Source: F23-B02 sp963650165
GTDB lineage: Bacteria > Bacillota > Clostridia > Oscillospirales > Oscillospiraceae
DNA length: 64,000 nt
Assembly: GCA_963650165.1 (NCBI GenBank)
Contig: CAVJKX010000004.1
Span: 66,704 to 130,703 of the forward strand
Reading direction: 5' to 3'
Position 1 is the stretch's first letter. Every line of letters starts with the position of its first letter. Shown piece after piece: positions 51,416 through 59,924 of the stretch. The notes under the pieces are model-generated. The model did no database searches. It was not told the DNA's origin and saw only the letters and a program-made list of their open reading frames with translations. Position numbers and translations under genes: made by a program.

Positions 51416-52582
51416 ATGCAGTACGGCGGCGCCGGGCTCGGAATAAGCGGAACGAAGGATAAAACCAAGCGCGCAGGAGTGGACATATCATTCCTCGCGC
51501 TTGTTATGATACTTTTGACTGTCGGAGTTACCATGGTGCTGTCGGCAAGCTTTGCCCGCGCGTATTACGATCCTGGCGGCGTCACCGGCGGGGAGCCTGC
51601 ATATTATTTTGTCAGGCAGCTTGCCTTCGCTGCTCTCGGCGTCGCGGCCATGATCCTGTGCTCGCGCCTGCCGGTGGGCTTTTACAGGCGCTTTTCCGTA
51701 CCGCTTCTCATAGCCTCGGCCGTACTGCTCGCACTCGTACCGCTTATCGGCACGAACGCAAACGGCGCAAAGCGCTGGATAGGACTCGGAGCGTTCACCG
51801 TTCAGCCCTCGGAGATAGCCAAGATCGCCGTTATACTGTCGTTTGCGTCAATGATATGCTCCCGCCGCGGCCGGATGACGAGCTTCCGGCACGGCATACT
51901 GCCCTTTGCGGCAATACTTGCCGTCATTGTCGGGCTTCTCGTTCTGGAGCCGCATTTTTCGGCGTCGATCATAATGATCGTTATCGGCGGCGCGATGCTT
52001 TTTCTGGGCGGAGCAAGACTCGGCTGGTTCATTGCCGCCGGTATGGCGGCGGCAGGCGGCATAGCCGTGCTGCTGACGCTTTTTCCGTATGCCTCGACGA
52101 GAATAACGACATGGCGCGACCCCTTCGCATCCACCTCGGACGAGGGATATCAGATCGTCCAGTCGCTGTATTCCATCGGCTCCGGAGGACTTACGGGCCT
52201 CGGCCTGGGGCAGAGCAGGCAGAAATATCTCTATCTGCCCGAGGAGCACAACGATTTCATTTTCTCCGTCGTGTGCGAGGAGCTCGGCTTTATCGGCGCG
52301 GCGCTGATACTTACGCTTTTTGCGCTGCTTATAATACGCGGCTATTGGATAGCCCTGCACAGCAGGGACAGATACGGCTTCCTGGCGGCGGCCGGAATAA
52401 CCACGCTGCTTGCCGTGCAGGTCATACTCAATGTTGCCGTCGTTACCAATCTTGTACCCTGCACGGGTATCTCGCTGCCGTTTTTCAGCTACGGCGGCAC
52501 TGCGCTTTTAATGCAGCTTGCCGAAATGGGGATAGTGCTCAGCATATCCCGGGAGATACCGGCAGGACGTGTGGGAGGATAG
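51416..52582 (+). CDS. ftsW: SEDS peptidoglycan polymerase FtsW (or SpoVE)
   Basis: 388-aa SEDS glycosyltransferase with about ten helices that polymerises lipid II, partnered with a class B PBP such as that at 46588. Signatures: NGAKRWIGLGAFTVQPSEIA, EEHNDFIFSVVCEELGFIGA and the C-terminal TGISLPFFSYGGTALL. In spore-formers the dcw copy may be the sporulation form SpoVE; the sequence does not separate the two. The ATG at 51416 follows GGAGGG. Confidence 0.93.
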   Translation: MQYGGAGLGISGTKDKTKRAGVDISFLALVMILLTVGVTMVLSASFARAYYDPGGVTGGEPAYYFVRQLAFAALGVAAMILCSRLPVGFYRRFSVPLLIASAVLLALVPLIGTNANGAKRWIGLGAFTVQPSEIAKIAVILSFASMICSRRGRMTSFRHGILPFAAILAVIVGLLVLEPHFSASIIMIVIGGAMLFLGGARLGWFIAAGMAAAGGIAVLLTLFPYASTRITTWRDPFASTSDEGYQIVQSLYSIGSGGLTGLGLGQSRQKYLYLPEEHNDFIFSVVCEELGFIGAALILTLFALLIIRGYWIALHSRDRYGFLAAAGITTLLAVQVILNVAVVTNLVPCTGISLPFFSYGGTALLMQLAEMGIVLSISREIPAGRVGG

Positions 52583-52586
52583 AAAA

Positions 52587-53717
52587 ATGAGAATAATATT
52601 TGCCTGCGGCGGCACGGCGGGACATATAAACCCGGCGCTTGCCGTAGCCGGACGCTTAAAAGAGCTGATGCCGGACAGCGAATTCCTGTTCATAGGCGCG
52701 ATCGGACAGATGGAGTCCGACCTCGTTCCGCGTGCGGGCTATAAGATAGAGACCGTGCGCGTCAGGGCGCTCAGCCGCGAAAAGACCCTCGGCGGGCTTT
52801 TTCACAACATAAGCGCCGCGTGGCATCTTGTGCGCTCTACGATAATAGCAAAGAAGATAATCAAACGCTTTAAGCCCGATATCGTCGTCGGCACCGGCGG
52901 ATACGTCTGCTTTCCGGTCCTCAGAGCGGCGTCACGGCTTGGTATACCGACGGCCGTGCACGAGAGCAACGCCTGCCCCGGGCTTACGACCAGAATGCTC
53001 GCGGATATAGTCGATACCATAATGCTCGGGTTCGAGGAGAGCCGCAAATATTATAAAAACCCCGAAAAGACCGTCGTCACCGGAACTCCGGTGCGCGGGG
53101 AGTTTGCGGCGTATTCCAAGCAGAGCGCAAAGGCCGAGCTCGGCATAGCTATGGATAAGCCGCTGGTCGTTTCGGTGTGGGGCTCGCTGGGAGCGGAGAA
53201 TATGAACACCGCGATGTGCAGCTTTATCGAGCTTGCCGGAAAAGCGCCGGGCTTCACGCTCATCCACTCGGCCGGCGTCGAGGGCTATGAGAAGATGGTC
53301 ACCCGCCTGCGCGGGACCGTGCCGGATTACGAGAAAAACGGCATGGACGTGCGCGAGTATATATACGATATGCCCCGTGTCATGGCGGCGGCGGATCTCG
53401 TGCTGTGCCGCGCGGGAGCCTCGACCATATCGGAGCTTACATATATGCACAAGCCCACGATATTCGTGCCCTCACCGTATGTTACAAATAACCATCAGTA
53501 CAAAAACGCAAAGGTCGTCGAGGATGCGGGCGGTGCGCTCATATTCGAAGAGGGCGCCTTTGAGCCGCAGGAGCTGCTCGACGCGGTGAAGGATATACTG
53601 TCCTCGCCCGATAAGCTCAAAGCAATGTCCGCGGCGATGGAAAGCCTCGCAAGGCCGGAGGCGACCGATATGATATGCGGCAAGATCCTTTCGATCCTTT
53701 CGGAAAACGGCAAATAA
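52587..53717 (+). CDS. murG: Lipid II synthase MurG
   Basis: 376-aa GT28 glycosyltransferase adding GlcNAc to lipid I on the inner membrane face. N-terminal ACGGTAGHINPALAVAGRLK, VVGTGGYVCFPVLRAA, and the UDP-GlcNAc site LVLCRAGASTISELTYM. The start at ATG 52587 follows the ftsW stop by 4 bases and GGGAGG lies upstream; a longer in-frame start overlapping ftsW is less likely. Confidence 0.96.
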   Translation: MRIIFACGGTAGHINPALAVAGRLKELMPDSEFLFIGAIGQMESDLVPRAGYKIETVRVRALSREKTLGGLFHNISAAWHLVRSTIIAKKIIKRFKPDIVVGTGGYVCFPVLRAASRLGIPTAVHESNACPGLTTRMLADIVDTIMLGFEESRKYYKNPEKTVVTGTPVRGEFAAYSKQSAKAELGIAMDKPLVVSVWGSLGAENMNTAMCSFIELAGKAPGFTLIHSAGVEGYEKMVTRLRGTVPDYEKNGMDVREYIYDMPRVMAAADLVLCRAGASTISELTYMHKPTIFVPSPYVTNNHQYKNAKVVEDAGGALIFEEGAFEPQELLDAVKDILSSPDKLKAMSAAMESLARPEATDMICGKILSILSENGK

Positions 53718-53726
53718 CAAAAAATC

Positions 53727-53777
53727 ACCTCGCAGCATAGAATGGCATGATCAAAGTTCTTTCTGCGAGGTTTATTT
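53727..53777 (+). promoter_or_regulatory. Hairpin that would sequester the ribosome binding site of the second murA
   Basis: ACCTCGCAG (53727-53735) is perfectly complementary to CTGCGAGGT (53763-53771), with a 27-base loop. The 3' arm contains the only Shine-Dalgarno-like GAGG (53767-53770), 7 bases before the murA ATG at 53778. When the hairpin forms, initiation should be blocked. It could alternatively be a weak terminator after murG, but the T content after it is poor. Confidence 0.55.
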
Positions 53778-55031
53778 ATGGCAATATGGCATTGCAACGG
53801 AGGAAAACGCCTTGAGGGAGCGTGCTTTGTGCAGGGCGCGAAAAACGCGGTGCTGCCCATTCTGGCGGCGTCGGCCGTCTGTCCGCTCGAGACCGACCTG
53901 CTGAACGTTCCGGAGCTGAGCGACGTTTCCGCGTCCCTTGAGATACTGCGCACTCTCGGCTGCACGGCCGTGCAGCGGGAAAACGACGTGTACATAGATT
54001 CGCGCGGCCTGAGCTCCGATACCGTGCCGCGCGGCATGATGGAGAGCATGCGCTCGTCGGTGCTGTTCATGGGAGCCGTTCTTGCACGCTGCGGCGAGGT
54101 GCATCTGACGCTGCCCGGCGGCTGTAAGCTCGGCGCGCGGCCTATCGACATGCACCTTGACGCAATGCGGGCGCTCGGCGCATCGGTCGAGGAAAACGGC
54201 TGCGAGATCGTGTGCAGGGCGGCTAAGCTCAGGGGAGCGCACATACGCCTTCCGTATCCGAGCGTGGGAGCAACGGAAAACGCGATGATAGCCGCCTGCG
54301 CCGCGGAGGGGGAGACGGTCATAACGGGCGCGGCCCGTGAGCCGGAGATCGTCGATCTTCAGGAATACCTGCGCAAGGCGGGAGCCTATATATCCGGCGC
54401 CGGAACGGGCACCGTGAGGATATCGGGCTTCGAGCCGGAAAAATGCGTCGGCCACCGCGTGATACCCGACAGGATAGCCGCGGCAACGTTTTTGTGCGCC
54501 GCCGCGGCCACGGGCGGGGATATTGAGCTCCGCGGCGTTGATTTAAGGCAATTTTCACGTCTGCGGCACTTCCTAAAGCAGGCCGGCTGTGATATAATAT
54601 CGTCGCAGCGCAGCGTGAGACTGATATCCGACGGCAGGCTCAATGCCTTGGGGCGCGTCCCGACCGGCCCGTATCCCGAGTTTCCGACGGATATGCAGCC
54701 GCTTCTGATGGCGGCGCTTCTGAAGGCGCGCGGCAGGACGGATTTTATTGAGAACGTCTTTGACTCGCGCTTCGGCCATGTAAAGGAGCTGCGCCGCTTC
54801 GGCGCGGATATAGCCGTTGACGGGCGCCGGGCCTCGGTCTGGGGCGTGCGCAGTCTTACGGGAGCCGTAGTCGGCGCGGGTGATCTGCGCGGGGGAGCGG
54901 CAATGCTGATCGCGGCGCTCTGCGCGGAGGGCGGGAGCCTGATCGTCGATCCGGGGCATATCGCCCGCGGCTATGAGCATCTTGACCACAAGCTCCGTTA
55001 TCTCGGAGCGGATATATATTTGGAGTTGTAA
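53778..55031 (+). CDS. murA2: UDP-N-acetylglucosamine 1-carboxyvinyltransferase (second copy)
   Basis: 417-aa EPSP-synthase-fold enzyme, paralogue of the product at 18751. FVQGAKNAVLPILAASAV at the N-terminus, active-site Cys116 in LPGGCKLGARPIDMH, FPTDMQPLLMAALLKARGRT near the C-terminus. All catalytic landmarks are present, so it should be active. It occupies the dcw slot between murG and ftsQ, where murB or murC often lies. Its ribosome binding site is inside a hairpin. ftsQ follows after 2 bases. Two MurA enzymes are usual in Gram-positive bacteria; the division of labour is unknown. Confidence 0.93.
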   Translation: MAIWHCNGGKRLEGACFVQGAKNAVLPILAASAVCPLETDLLNVPELSDVSASLEILRTLGCTAVQRENDVYIDSRGLSSDTVPRGMMESMRSSVLFMGAVLARCGEVHLTLPGGCKLGARPIDMHLDAMRALGASVEENGCEIVCRAAKLRGAHIRLPYPSVGATENAMIAACAAEGETVITGAAREPEIVDLQEYLRKAGAYISGAGTGTVRISGFEPEKCVGHRVIPDRIAAATFLCAAAATGGDIELRGVDLRQFSRLRHFLKQAGCDIISSQRSVRLISDGRLNALGRVPTGPYPEFPTDMQPLLMAALLKARGRTDFIENVFDSRFGHVKELRRFGADIAVDGRRASVWGVRSLTGAVVGAGDLRGGAAMLIAALCAEGGSLIVDPGHIARGYEHLDHKLRYLGADIYLEL

Positions 55032-55033
55032 AA

Positions 55034-55804
55034 ATGGCGAATACAAATGATTATTACCGCAAGCGTGAGGATCCGTATAAGCCGAAGCTCACGCGGAACG
55101 TGAACCGGCCGCTGACGTTTTTCCTCGTCATAGTCGCGCTCATATTCATAATGAGCGTGTTCTTCAAGGTCTCGCGCATCGAGGTCACGGGAAACTCTAT
55201 CTACAGCGACGAGGAGATCATACAGGCTTCCGGCATAACGGAGGGCGATAACCTGTTTTTCATAAACGGTATCGCCGCCGGAAGCCGCGTCGCCGTGAAG
55301 CTTCCGTATGTGGATTCGGTCAGTATAAACCGCGGCCTGCCGAACCTTGTTATCATCGAGGTCAAGGAGAGCAAGGCCGTCGGCTGCCTGAAGGTGGGGG
55401 ACGAGCTGTGGTCCGTGAGCAGCAGCGGAAAGTTCCTGAGCAGCATAACGCAGGACGACAGCGAGCACATCGCGATGATAAGCGGCGTGAGCGTATCCGA
55501 GGCCGCGACGGGCGAGCATATAAAGGCCGCCTCCGGCGAGGAGAATAAGCTTGCCTATTTAACGGATATACTTTATCAGATACAGGCGCGCGGCCTGCTC
55601 GGCAAGGTGACGGCGATCGACATGAGCGATGCCGCAAACCCGACCTTCGAGTATGACAGCCGCTTTCTCGTAAAGCTCGGAGCAATGGACAACACCGAGT
55701 ATAAGTTCGGCAAAATGCTCTCCGCGGTGTCGCAGCTCACGGCCGACGATGCCGGAACGCTCGATGTCTCGAGCGGCGACAAGGTCGTTTTCAACCCGAA
55801 TTAA
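55034..55804 (+). CDS. ftsQ: Division protein FtsQ/DivIB
   Basis: 256-aa bitopic membrane protein of the divisome. A basic cytoplasmic tail (~1-25), one membrane helix (~26-45, PLTFFLVIVALIFIMSVFF), then a POTRA domain (VSRIEVTGNSIYSDEEIIQA) and the FtsQ beta domain (LPYVDSVSINRGLPNLVIIE). It bridges FtsL-like and PBP partners, which are encoded upstream in this cluster. No ftsA lies between it and ftsZ. Confidence 0.9.
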   Translation: MANTNDYYRKREDPYKPKLTRNVNRPLTFFLVIVALIFIMSVFFKVSRIEVTGNSIYSDEEIIQASGITEGDNLFFINGIAAGSRVAVKLPYVDSVSINRGLPNLVIIEVKESKAVGCLKVGDELWSVSSSGKFLSSITQDDSEHIAMISGVSVSEAATGEHIKAASGEENKLAYLTDILYQIQARGLLGKVTAIDMSDAANPTFEYDSRFLVKLGAMDNTEYKFGKMLSAVSQLTADDAGTLDVSSGDKVVFNPN

Positions 55805-55835
55805 TACTTTGTTTACATAGCGGGGGAAAAAGCTA

Positions 55836-55864
55836 TTGACCTTGAGAGCAAAAAGTTATAAAAT
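55836..55864 (+). promoter_or_regulatory. Internal promoter for ftsZ
   Basis: TTGACC (55836-55841), 17-base spacer, TAAAAT (55859-55864), about 70 bases before the ftsZ ATG. A separate ftsZ promoter would allow higher expression than the rest of the dcw operon. Confidence 0.7.
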
Positions 55865-55933
55865 GTTACATATCGCGAAAAACGACTGCGGCTCCTGCCG
55901 CATCTTCTAAATAACTGTACTGGAGGAAACAAA

Positions 55934-57079
55934 ATGGATTTCAAAGCCGAAGTAGGCCCTGAAAACGTCGTAACTATAAAGGTCGTCGGTGTCGGCGGTG
56001 CCGGCAACAATGTCGTTAACAGAATGGTCAAGTCCGGAACTCAGGGCGTTGAGTTCATTGCGGTAAACACCGATAAGCAGGCTCTTGCGGTGTCCAGCGC
56101 GGATCAGAAGATCCAGATCGGCGAAAAGCTGACTCACGGTCAGGGCGCAGGCTCCGACCCCGATATCGGCAAGAAGAGCGCCGAGGAAAGCCGCAACAAT
56201 ATAGCCAAGGCCGTCGAGGATGCCGATATGGTATTCATCACCGCCGGCATGGGCGGCGGCACGGGCACGGGAGCTGCTCCCACCGTTGCCGATATCGCGC
56301 GCGAGGCCGGAATACTCACGGTCGGCGTTGTCACAAAGCCCTTCAAGTTCGAGGGCAAGCGCCGCATGGATCAGGCAAACGACGGCATCAAGGAAATGCT
56401 CGGCAAGGTGGACTCCCTGCTGATCATCCCCAACGACCGTCTGAAATACGCGACCGATCAGAAGGTAACTCTCGCAAACGCATTCGAGATAGCCGACGAT
56501 GTGCTCCGTCAGGCCGTCACCAGCATCTCCGATCTTATCAAGAACACCGGCTTTATCAACCTTGACTTTGCCGACGTCACCTGCATCATGAAGAACGCAG
56601 GCTTTGCCCACATGGGCGTGGGCCGCGCGGCAGGCAAGGGCAAGGCCGAGGATGCAGCCCGCATGGCGGTCGCAAGCCCGCTCATGGAGACCTCGATAAA
56701 CGGCGCGCACGGCGTGCTGATCAACATCACCGGCTCCGAGGATATGGGCCTTGAGGATGTCGAGGCGGCAGCAAACCTCGTTCAGGAGGCTGCGCATCCC
56801 GATGCTAACATCATCTTCGGCGCGACCTTCGACGATGCCATGCAGGACGAGATCCGCGTTACCGTCATAGCCACGGGCTTTGAGGAAGCGCCCACCGCGA
56901 AGCAGGCGGCGCAGCAGTCGGCTCCAAAGAAGGCGGAGCTTGCATTCGAAAAGCAGCAGGGCATGTACACTGCGGCAAGCGAAAAGGCCGCCGAGAAAAA
57001 GCCCGAGGAGCCCGCAAAGGCTCCCGGCGAGGAAGACCCCTTCGACAGTATCTTCAAGATCTTCAACGCCAACAGCTGA
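55934..57079 (+). CDS. ftsZ: Cell-division tubulin homologue FtsZ
   Basis: 381-aa GTPase that forms the Z ring. N-terminal GVGGAGNNVVNRMVKSGTQG, tubulin signature GMGGGTGTGAAPTVADIARE, synergy-loop region NLDFADVTCIMKNAG. After a ~50-residue linker rich in Ala/Glu/Lys/Pro, the C-terminal peptide is DPFDSIFKIFNANS, an atypical version of the usual acidic-hydrophobic tail that binds FtsA/SepF. ATG preceded by GGAGG. Ends at a strong terminator. Confidence 0.97.
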   Translation: MDFKAEVGPENVVTIKVVGVGGAGNNVVNRMVKSGTQGVEFIAVNTDKQALAVSSADQKIQIGEKLTHGQGAGSDPDIGKKSAEESRNNIAKAVEDADMVFITAGMGGGTGTGAAPTVADIAREAGILTVGVVTKPFKFEGKRRMDQANDGIKEMLGKVDSLLIIPNDRLKYATDQKVTLANAFEIADDVLRQAVTSISDLIKNTGFINLDFADVTCIMKNAGFAHMGVGRAAGKGKAEDAARMAVASPLMETSINGAHGVLINITGSEDMGLEDVEAAANLVQEAAHPDANIIFGATFDDAMQDEIRVTVIATGFEEAPTAKQAAQQSAPKKAELAFEKQQGMYTAASEKAAEKKPEEPAKAPGEEDPFDSIFKIFNANS

Positions 57080-57090
57080 GAACATTAATA

Positions 57091-57123
57091 AAAGCGGCAG
57101 AGTTATCGCTCTGCCGCTTTTTT
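57091..57123 (+). terminator. Rho-independent terminator of the dcw/ftsZ operon
   Basis: AAAGCGGCAGAG (57091-57102) pairs with CTCTGCCGCTTT (57109-57120), followed by TTT. Confidence 0.93.
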
Positions 57124-57127
57124 GCGT

Positions 57128-57158
57128 AAAAAACAGCCCCGTCGGAAAACGGGGCTGT
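57128..57158 (-). terminator. Rho-independent terminator of the secreted-protein gene
   Basis: ACAGCCCCGT (57133-57142) pairs with ACGGGGCTGT (57149-57158); on the minus strand it is followed by a run of T (bases 57128-57132). Confidence 0.9.
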
Positions 57159-57171
57159 AAAATCATTTTGA

Positions 57172-58476
57172 TCACTTAGTAACGCGGAAGCTGCACGTTA
57201 CGGGCGCTGCCAGATAGTCGCCGCCGACGGTCATGACCGTCACGGTGTAGCGGCCGGGCTCGGTCGGGAACTCGCTTGTGCCGGTATAGAGCTTGAAGCT
57301 CTTGGTGATGCCGGAGTAGACAAAGCGCAGGTTCGACTGATCGACGGCTTGGCCGTCACAGCTGAGAACGGCAACAGCGCTGTTTCCGCCCGCTGCTATT
57401 TCCGCTGCCTGCGCGGCGCTTATAACTCTGCGGTCAAGAATGGGGTTCAGGTCAATGGACGTGCCCTTGATATTAGCCTTAACGGTGAGAACACCCGTGC
57501 CGAGGCCGTTTTCGTGATTGTCGTTCATAAACGTGTAGACGATCGCGGAATATACGCCGACATGCTTGGGCGAGGTGTTGAAGTAAATAACGCTGTCATC
57601 CGTGAACTCGGGCAGCCCCTGAACGATCTCGGAGACTTTGTTGACTGTGCTGACAACATCCGGCATAAGCGACTCTAGATACTTAATGCTATTCGCAAGG
57701 TATGGCATTATAACTTTTAAATCTGCAACGCTTATGCCCTTGGTCTGAAGATCTGGGGCCTTATAGGTCCTATCTCCTACAGCTCTATTCATACCTGCTA
57801 CCAATGTGTTTACTATAATTTTATAATAACTGTTCTTTGCCAATGCAGCAGACGGCTCAATGTATATATTGCCTGCCAGACCGTTCACCATTCCGTTTGC
57901 CTGATCCTTGCTTGTTTTTATTGTAGAGTATATGGTTACGTAATTTCCGAGCGAGGTCGAGCCGGAGGGACTTGTCACGGTAACAAAGTCTTTCGGAGTT
58001 TCGCCGGCGTAGATGCTCTTGGAATTGACCTTGACATCAGTCTTTGCTTCGTTTACTGTGACCTGCACATCAATGGCATTGCTCGCGCTGTAGCTATCAT
58101 TTCCGTTGAACTGTATGGAAATGTCGACCTTGTCCGCAGCCTTTAAGGTTGACACGCCTTTTTTGTCGCATACATCCTTTCTGCCTGATTTTACGGTAAA
58201 ATCGTCGACAGTGCAGTACTGCGGCAAATTAGACTCTTCAAAATCGACGAACTCGTCAATGAGGAGCTTTTTTATATAGTTGCCGTCAGTGCTGTAGTCA
58301 AACGATACGCGATCCTCGCGCTCACGCTGAACGAGCGTTGCCTCCTGCTTTTCAGTCGTGCTCTCATCTCCGTCGGCGAAGGCCGCGGGGGAGACGGCCG
58401 CTGCCTGCGAGAGCATCAGCACCGCCAGCAGGCATGCCAAAAACCTTGCTAATCCGTTGAATCTTTTTGCTTGCAT
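57172..58476 (-). CDS. Secreted Ig-like repeat protein of unknown function
   Basis: 434-aa exported protein. A long signal peptide (~1-34, LACLLAVLMLSQAAAVSPAA, cleaved near AFADG) is followed by beta-rich segments of bacterial Ig/MBG style, for example KVDISIQFNGNDSYSASNAI followed by DVQVTVNEAKTDVKV, and a C-terminal EFPTEPGRYTVTVMTVGGDY typical of such domains. No LPXTG anchor, S-layer repeat or enzyme motif is seen. The middle (~57660-58250) is clearly AT-richer than both ends and the neighbourhood, suggesting a mosaic or acquired core. GGAGGT lies 12 bases before ATG 58476. Confidence 0.75.
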   Translation of the reverse strand: MQAKRFNGLARFLACLLAVLMLSQAAAVSPAAFADGDESTTEKQEATLVQREREDRVSFDYSTDGNYIKKLLIDEFVDFEESNLPQYCTVDDFTVKSGRKDVCDKKGVSTLKAADKVDISIQFNGNDSYSASNAIDVQVTVNEAKTDVKVNSKSIYAGETPKDFVTVTSPSGSTSLGNYVTIYSTIKTSKDQANGMVNGLAGNIYIEPSAALAKNSYYKIIVNTLVAGMNRAVGDRTYKAPDLQTKGISVADLKVIMPYLANSIKYLESLMPDVVSTVNKVSEIVQGLPEFTDDSVIYFNTSPKHVGVYSAIVYTFMNDNHENGLGTGVLTVKANIKGTSIDLNPILDRRVISAAQAAEIAAGGNSAVAVLSCDGQAVDQSNLRFVYSGITKSFKLYTGTSEFPTEPGRYTVTVMTVGGDYLAAPVTCSFRVTK

Positions 58477-58569
58477 TCTGTTTTTTTACCTCCATAAAAT
58501 TTGCTCTTTTGCCGGACAATGTGTACAAAATCAGTACAGTAGTATACAAATATCCGGCTGACTGTATAT

Positions 58570-58598
58570 AGTGTAACAGCTTAGCAAACAAAATGCAA
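58570..58598 (-). promoter_or_regulatory. Candidate promoter of the secreted-protein gene
   Basis: On the minus strand TTGCAT (58593-58598), 17-base spacer, TACACT (58570-58575), giving a leader of about 85 bases. Both boxes are 4/6 matches. The rest of 58477-58747 is AT-rich and otherwise holds only the thi-operon terminator. Confidence 0.4.
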
Positions 58599-58678
58599 TA
58601 CATTTACGAGGAATTGTTGGATATTTTACAAACTTTTGTTACAGCATTGCATATATTTCAAAGCTCCGGCTCCTGCAC

Positions 58679-58711
58679 AAAAAAACAGGGCCCGGCATTT
58701 CTGCCGGGCCC
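58679..58711 (-). terminator. Rho-independent terminator of the thi operon
   Basis: GGGCCCGGCA (58688-58697) pairs with TGCCGGGCCC (58702-58711) around a tetraloop; on the minus strand a seven-base T run follows (58679-58685). Confidence 0.93.
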
Positions 58712-58747
58712 CGGTTTCACTGCGGTAAATTTAGTTTTTTATCGCTC

Positions 58748-59923
58748 TTAATTGCCCGCGCTTTTTGCGCCTATCCTGTTTGCCGCAAGGCAGATGAGCA
58801 CGGTTATCGCCATATCGGGCAGCGTGTTTCCGACGGCGATATCGACCTGCATGAGCAGGCGGTAAATGACAAAGCCGACGAGCCATATGACGAGGTTTTT
58901 AACGCAGAAGGAGCTGCCGTCGGCGTTTTTCTTCAGAATGAAAAAGTCCGCTATCTGAATTGCTATCATCGGGGCAAACACGGAGCCGATGAAGTACAGG
59001 AAGGATGTTATATCCGAAAGCGGGAGGAATATGGCGCCGAGCGTACCGATAACGGTCGCGGCTATCGCCATGTGCCTGCCGTTTATTTTTTTCGAAAGCG
59101 ACTCGCTGGAGATACCCGCGGAGTAAGCGTCGAGGAAAGTCGTTGTGACGGTGGAAAAAACAACGATCAGAAGTCCGCCGATGCCGAGACCCGCCTTGAG
59201 CATTATCTGCGCTATATCCGATTCCGAGGTGAAGATGGCGGTTCCCATGCCGATGATGTACATCCAGCAGCTCACAATGCCGTAGGTAACGGCGCTCGCG
59301 GCCGTTGCTTTTACGGGCTGCTTTGCCTCGCGCGTATAGTCGCTTATAAGCGGAAGCCATGAAAGCGGCATGGCGACCGACAGCTCGACCGCCGCGCCGA
59401 AGCTCATGCCCTCGCCGCTTATGTTCAGCACATTGCCCCTGCCGAAGATGAGAAAGCTGAGAATGACGGTCAGCGCAAAGAGCGCCGCCATGGCAACGGT
59501 GTTCACCTTGCCGAGGTTCTTGATGCCTATCACGATCCAGAGGACGATCAGTGCGCCGATTATCACGCACCACAGCCAATTGCCTATGCTGAAGATGCCG
59601 TTTACGGCCTGCGCGCCGTCGAAGATCATTATGGCCGTCCAGCCTACGAGCTGAATTATATTCAGAACGGAAAAGAGCAGGGCGCCCTTGCTGCCGAAGC
59701 TCATCTTGGTCGCCTCCATGGCGCTCCTGCGGGATTTGCCGCCGATCACGCCGGAGAGGAAGAGCATGGTGCAGCCGATGATGTGGCCGAGCAGTATCGC
59801 AAGCAGGCCCTTTGTAAAGCCGAGGGGAGCAAAGTAGGTTCCGGTCGTTATCTCCGCGATGGAAACGGCCGCGCCGAACCAGATAAGTCCGTTTTCAAAT
59901 ACGGATGTGCGTTTTTCCTCCAT
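58748..59923 (-). CDS. cytX: NCS1-family hydroxymethylpyrimidine transporter CytX
   Basis: 391-aa permease with about 12 helices, NCS1 (cytosine/purine/thiamine) family. WFGAAVSIAEITTGTYFAPL, LGHIIGCTMLFLSGVIGGKS and AMPLSWLPLISDYTREAKQP are typical of CytX. As the last gene of a TPP-riboswitch operon next to thiD, its likely substrate is the pyrimidine moiety of thiamine (HMP). Start ATG 59923 with GGAGG 9 bases upstream, 1 base after the thiD stop; the longer frame to 60088 overlaps thiD. Confidence 0.9.
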   Translation of the reverse strand: MEEKRTSVFENGLIWFGAAVSIAEITTGTYFAPLGFTKGLLAILLGHIIGCTMLFLSGVIGGKSRRSAMEATKMSFGSKGALLFSVLNIIQLVGWTAIMIFDGAQAVNGIFSIGNWLWCVIIGALIVLWIVIGIKNLGKVNTVAMAALFALTVILSFLIFGRGNVLNISGEGMSFGAAVELSVAMPLSWLPLISDYTREAKQPVKATAASAVTYGIVSCWMYIIGMGTAIFTSESDIAQIMLKAGLGIGGLLIVVFSTVTTTFLDAYSAGISSESLSKKINGRHMAIAATVIGTLGAIFLPLSDITSFLYFIGSVFAPMIAIQIADFFILKKNADGSSFCVKNLVIWLVGFVIYRLLMQVDIAVGNTLPDMAITVLICLAANRIGAKSAGN

Positions 59924-59924
59924 C

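Noticed and set aside
53727..53771. Hairpin before the second murA taken as a murG terminator
   Set aside because: Loop is long and the following bases are not a T run; sequestration of the ribosome binding site explains its position better, although termination is not excluded.
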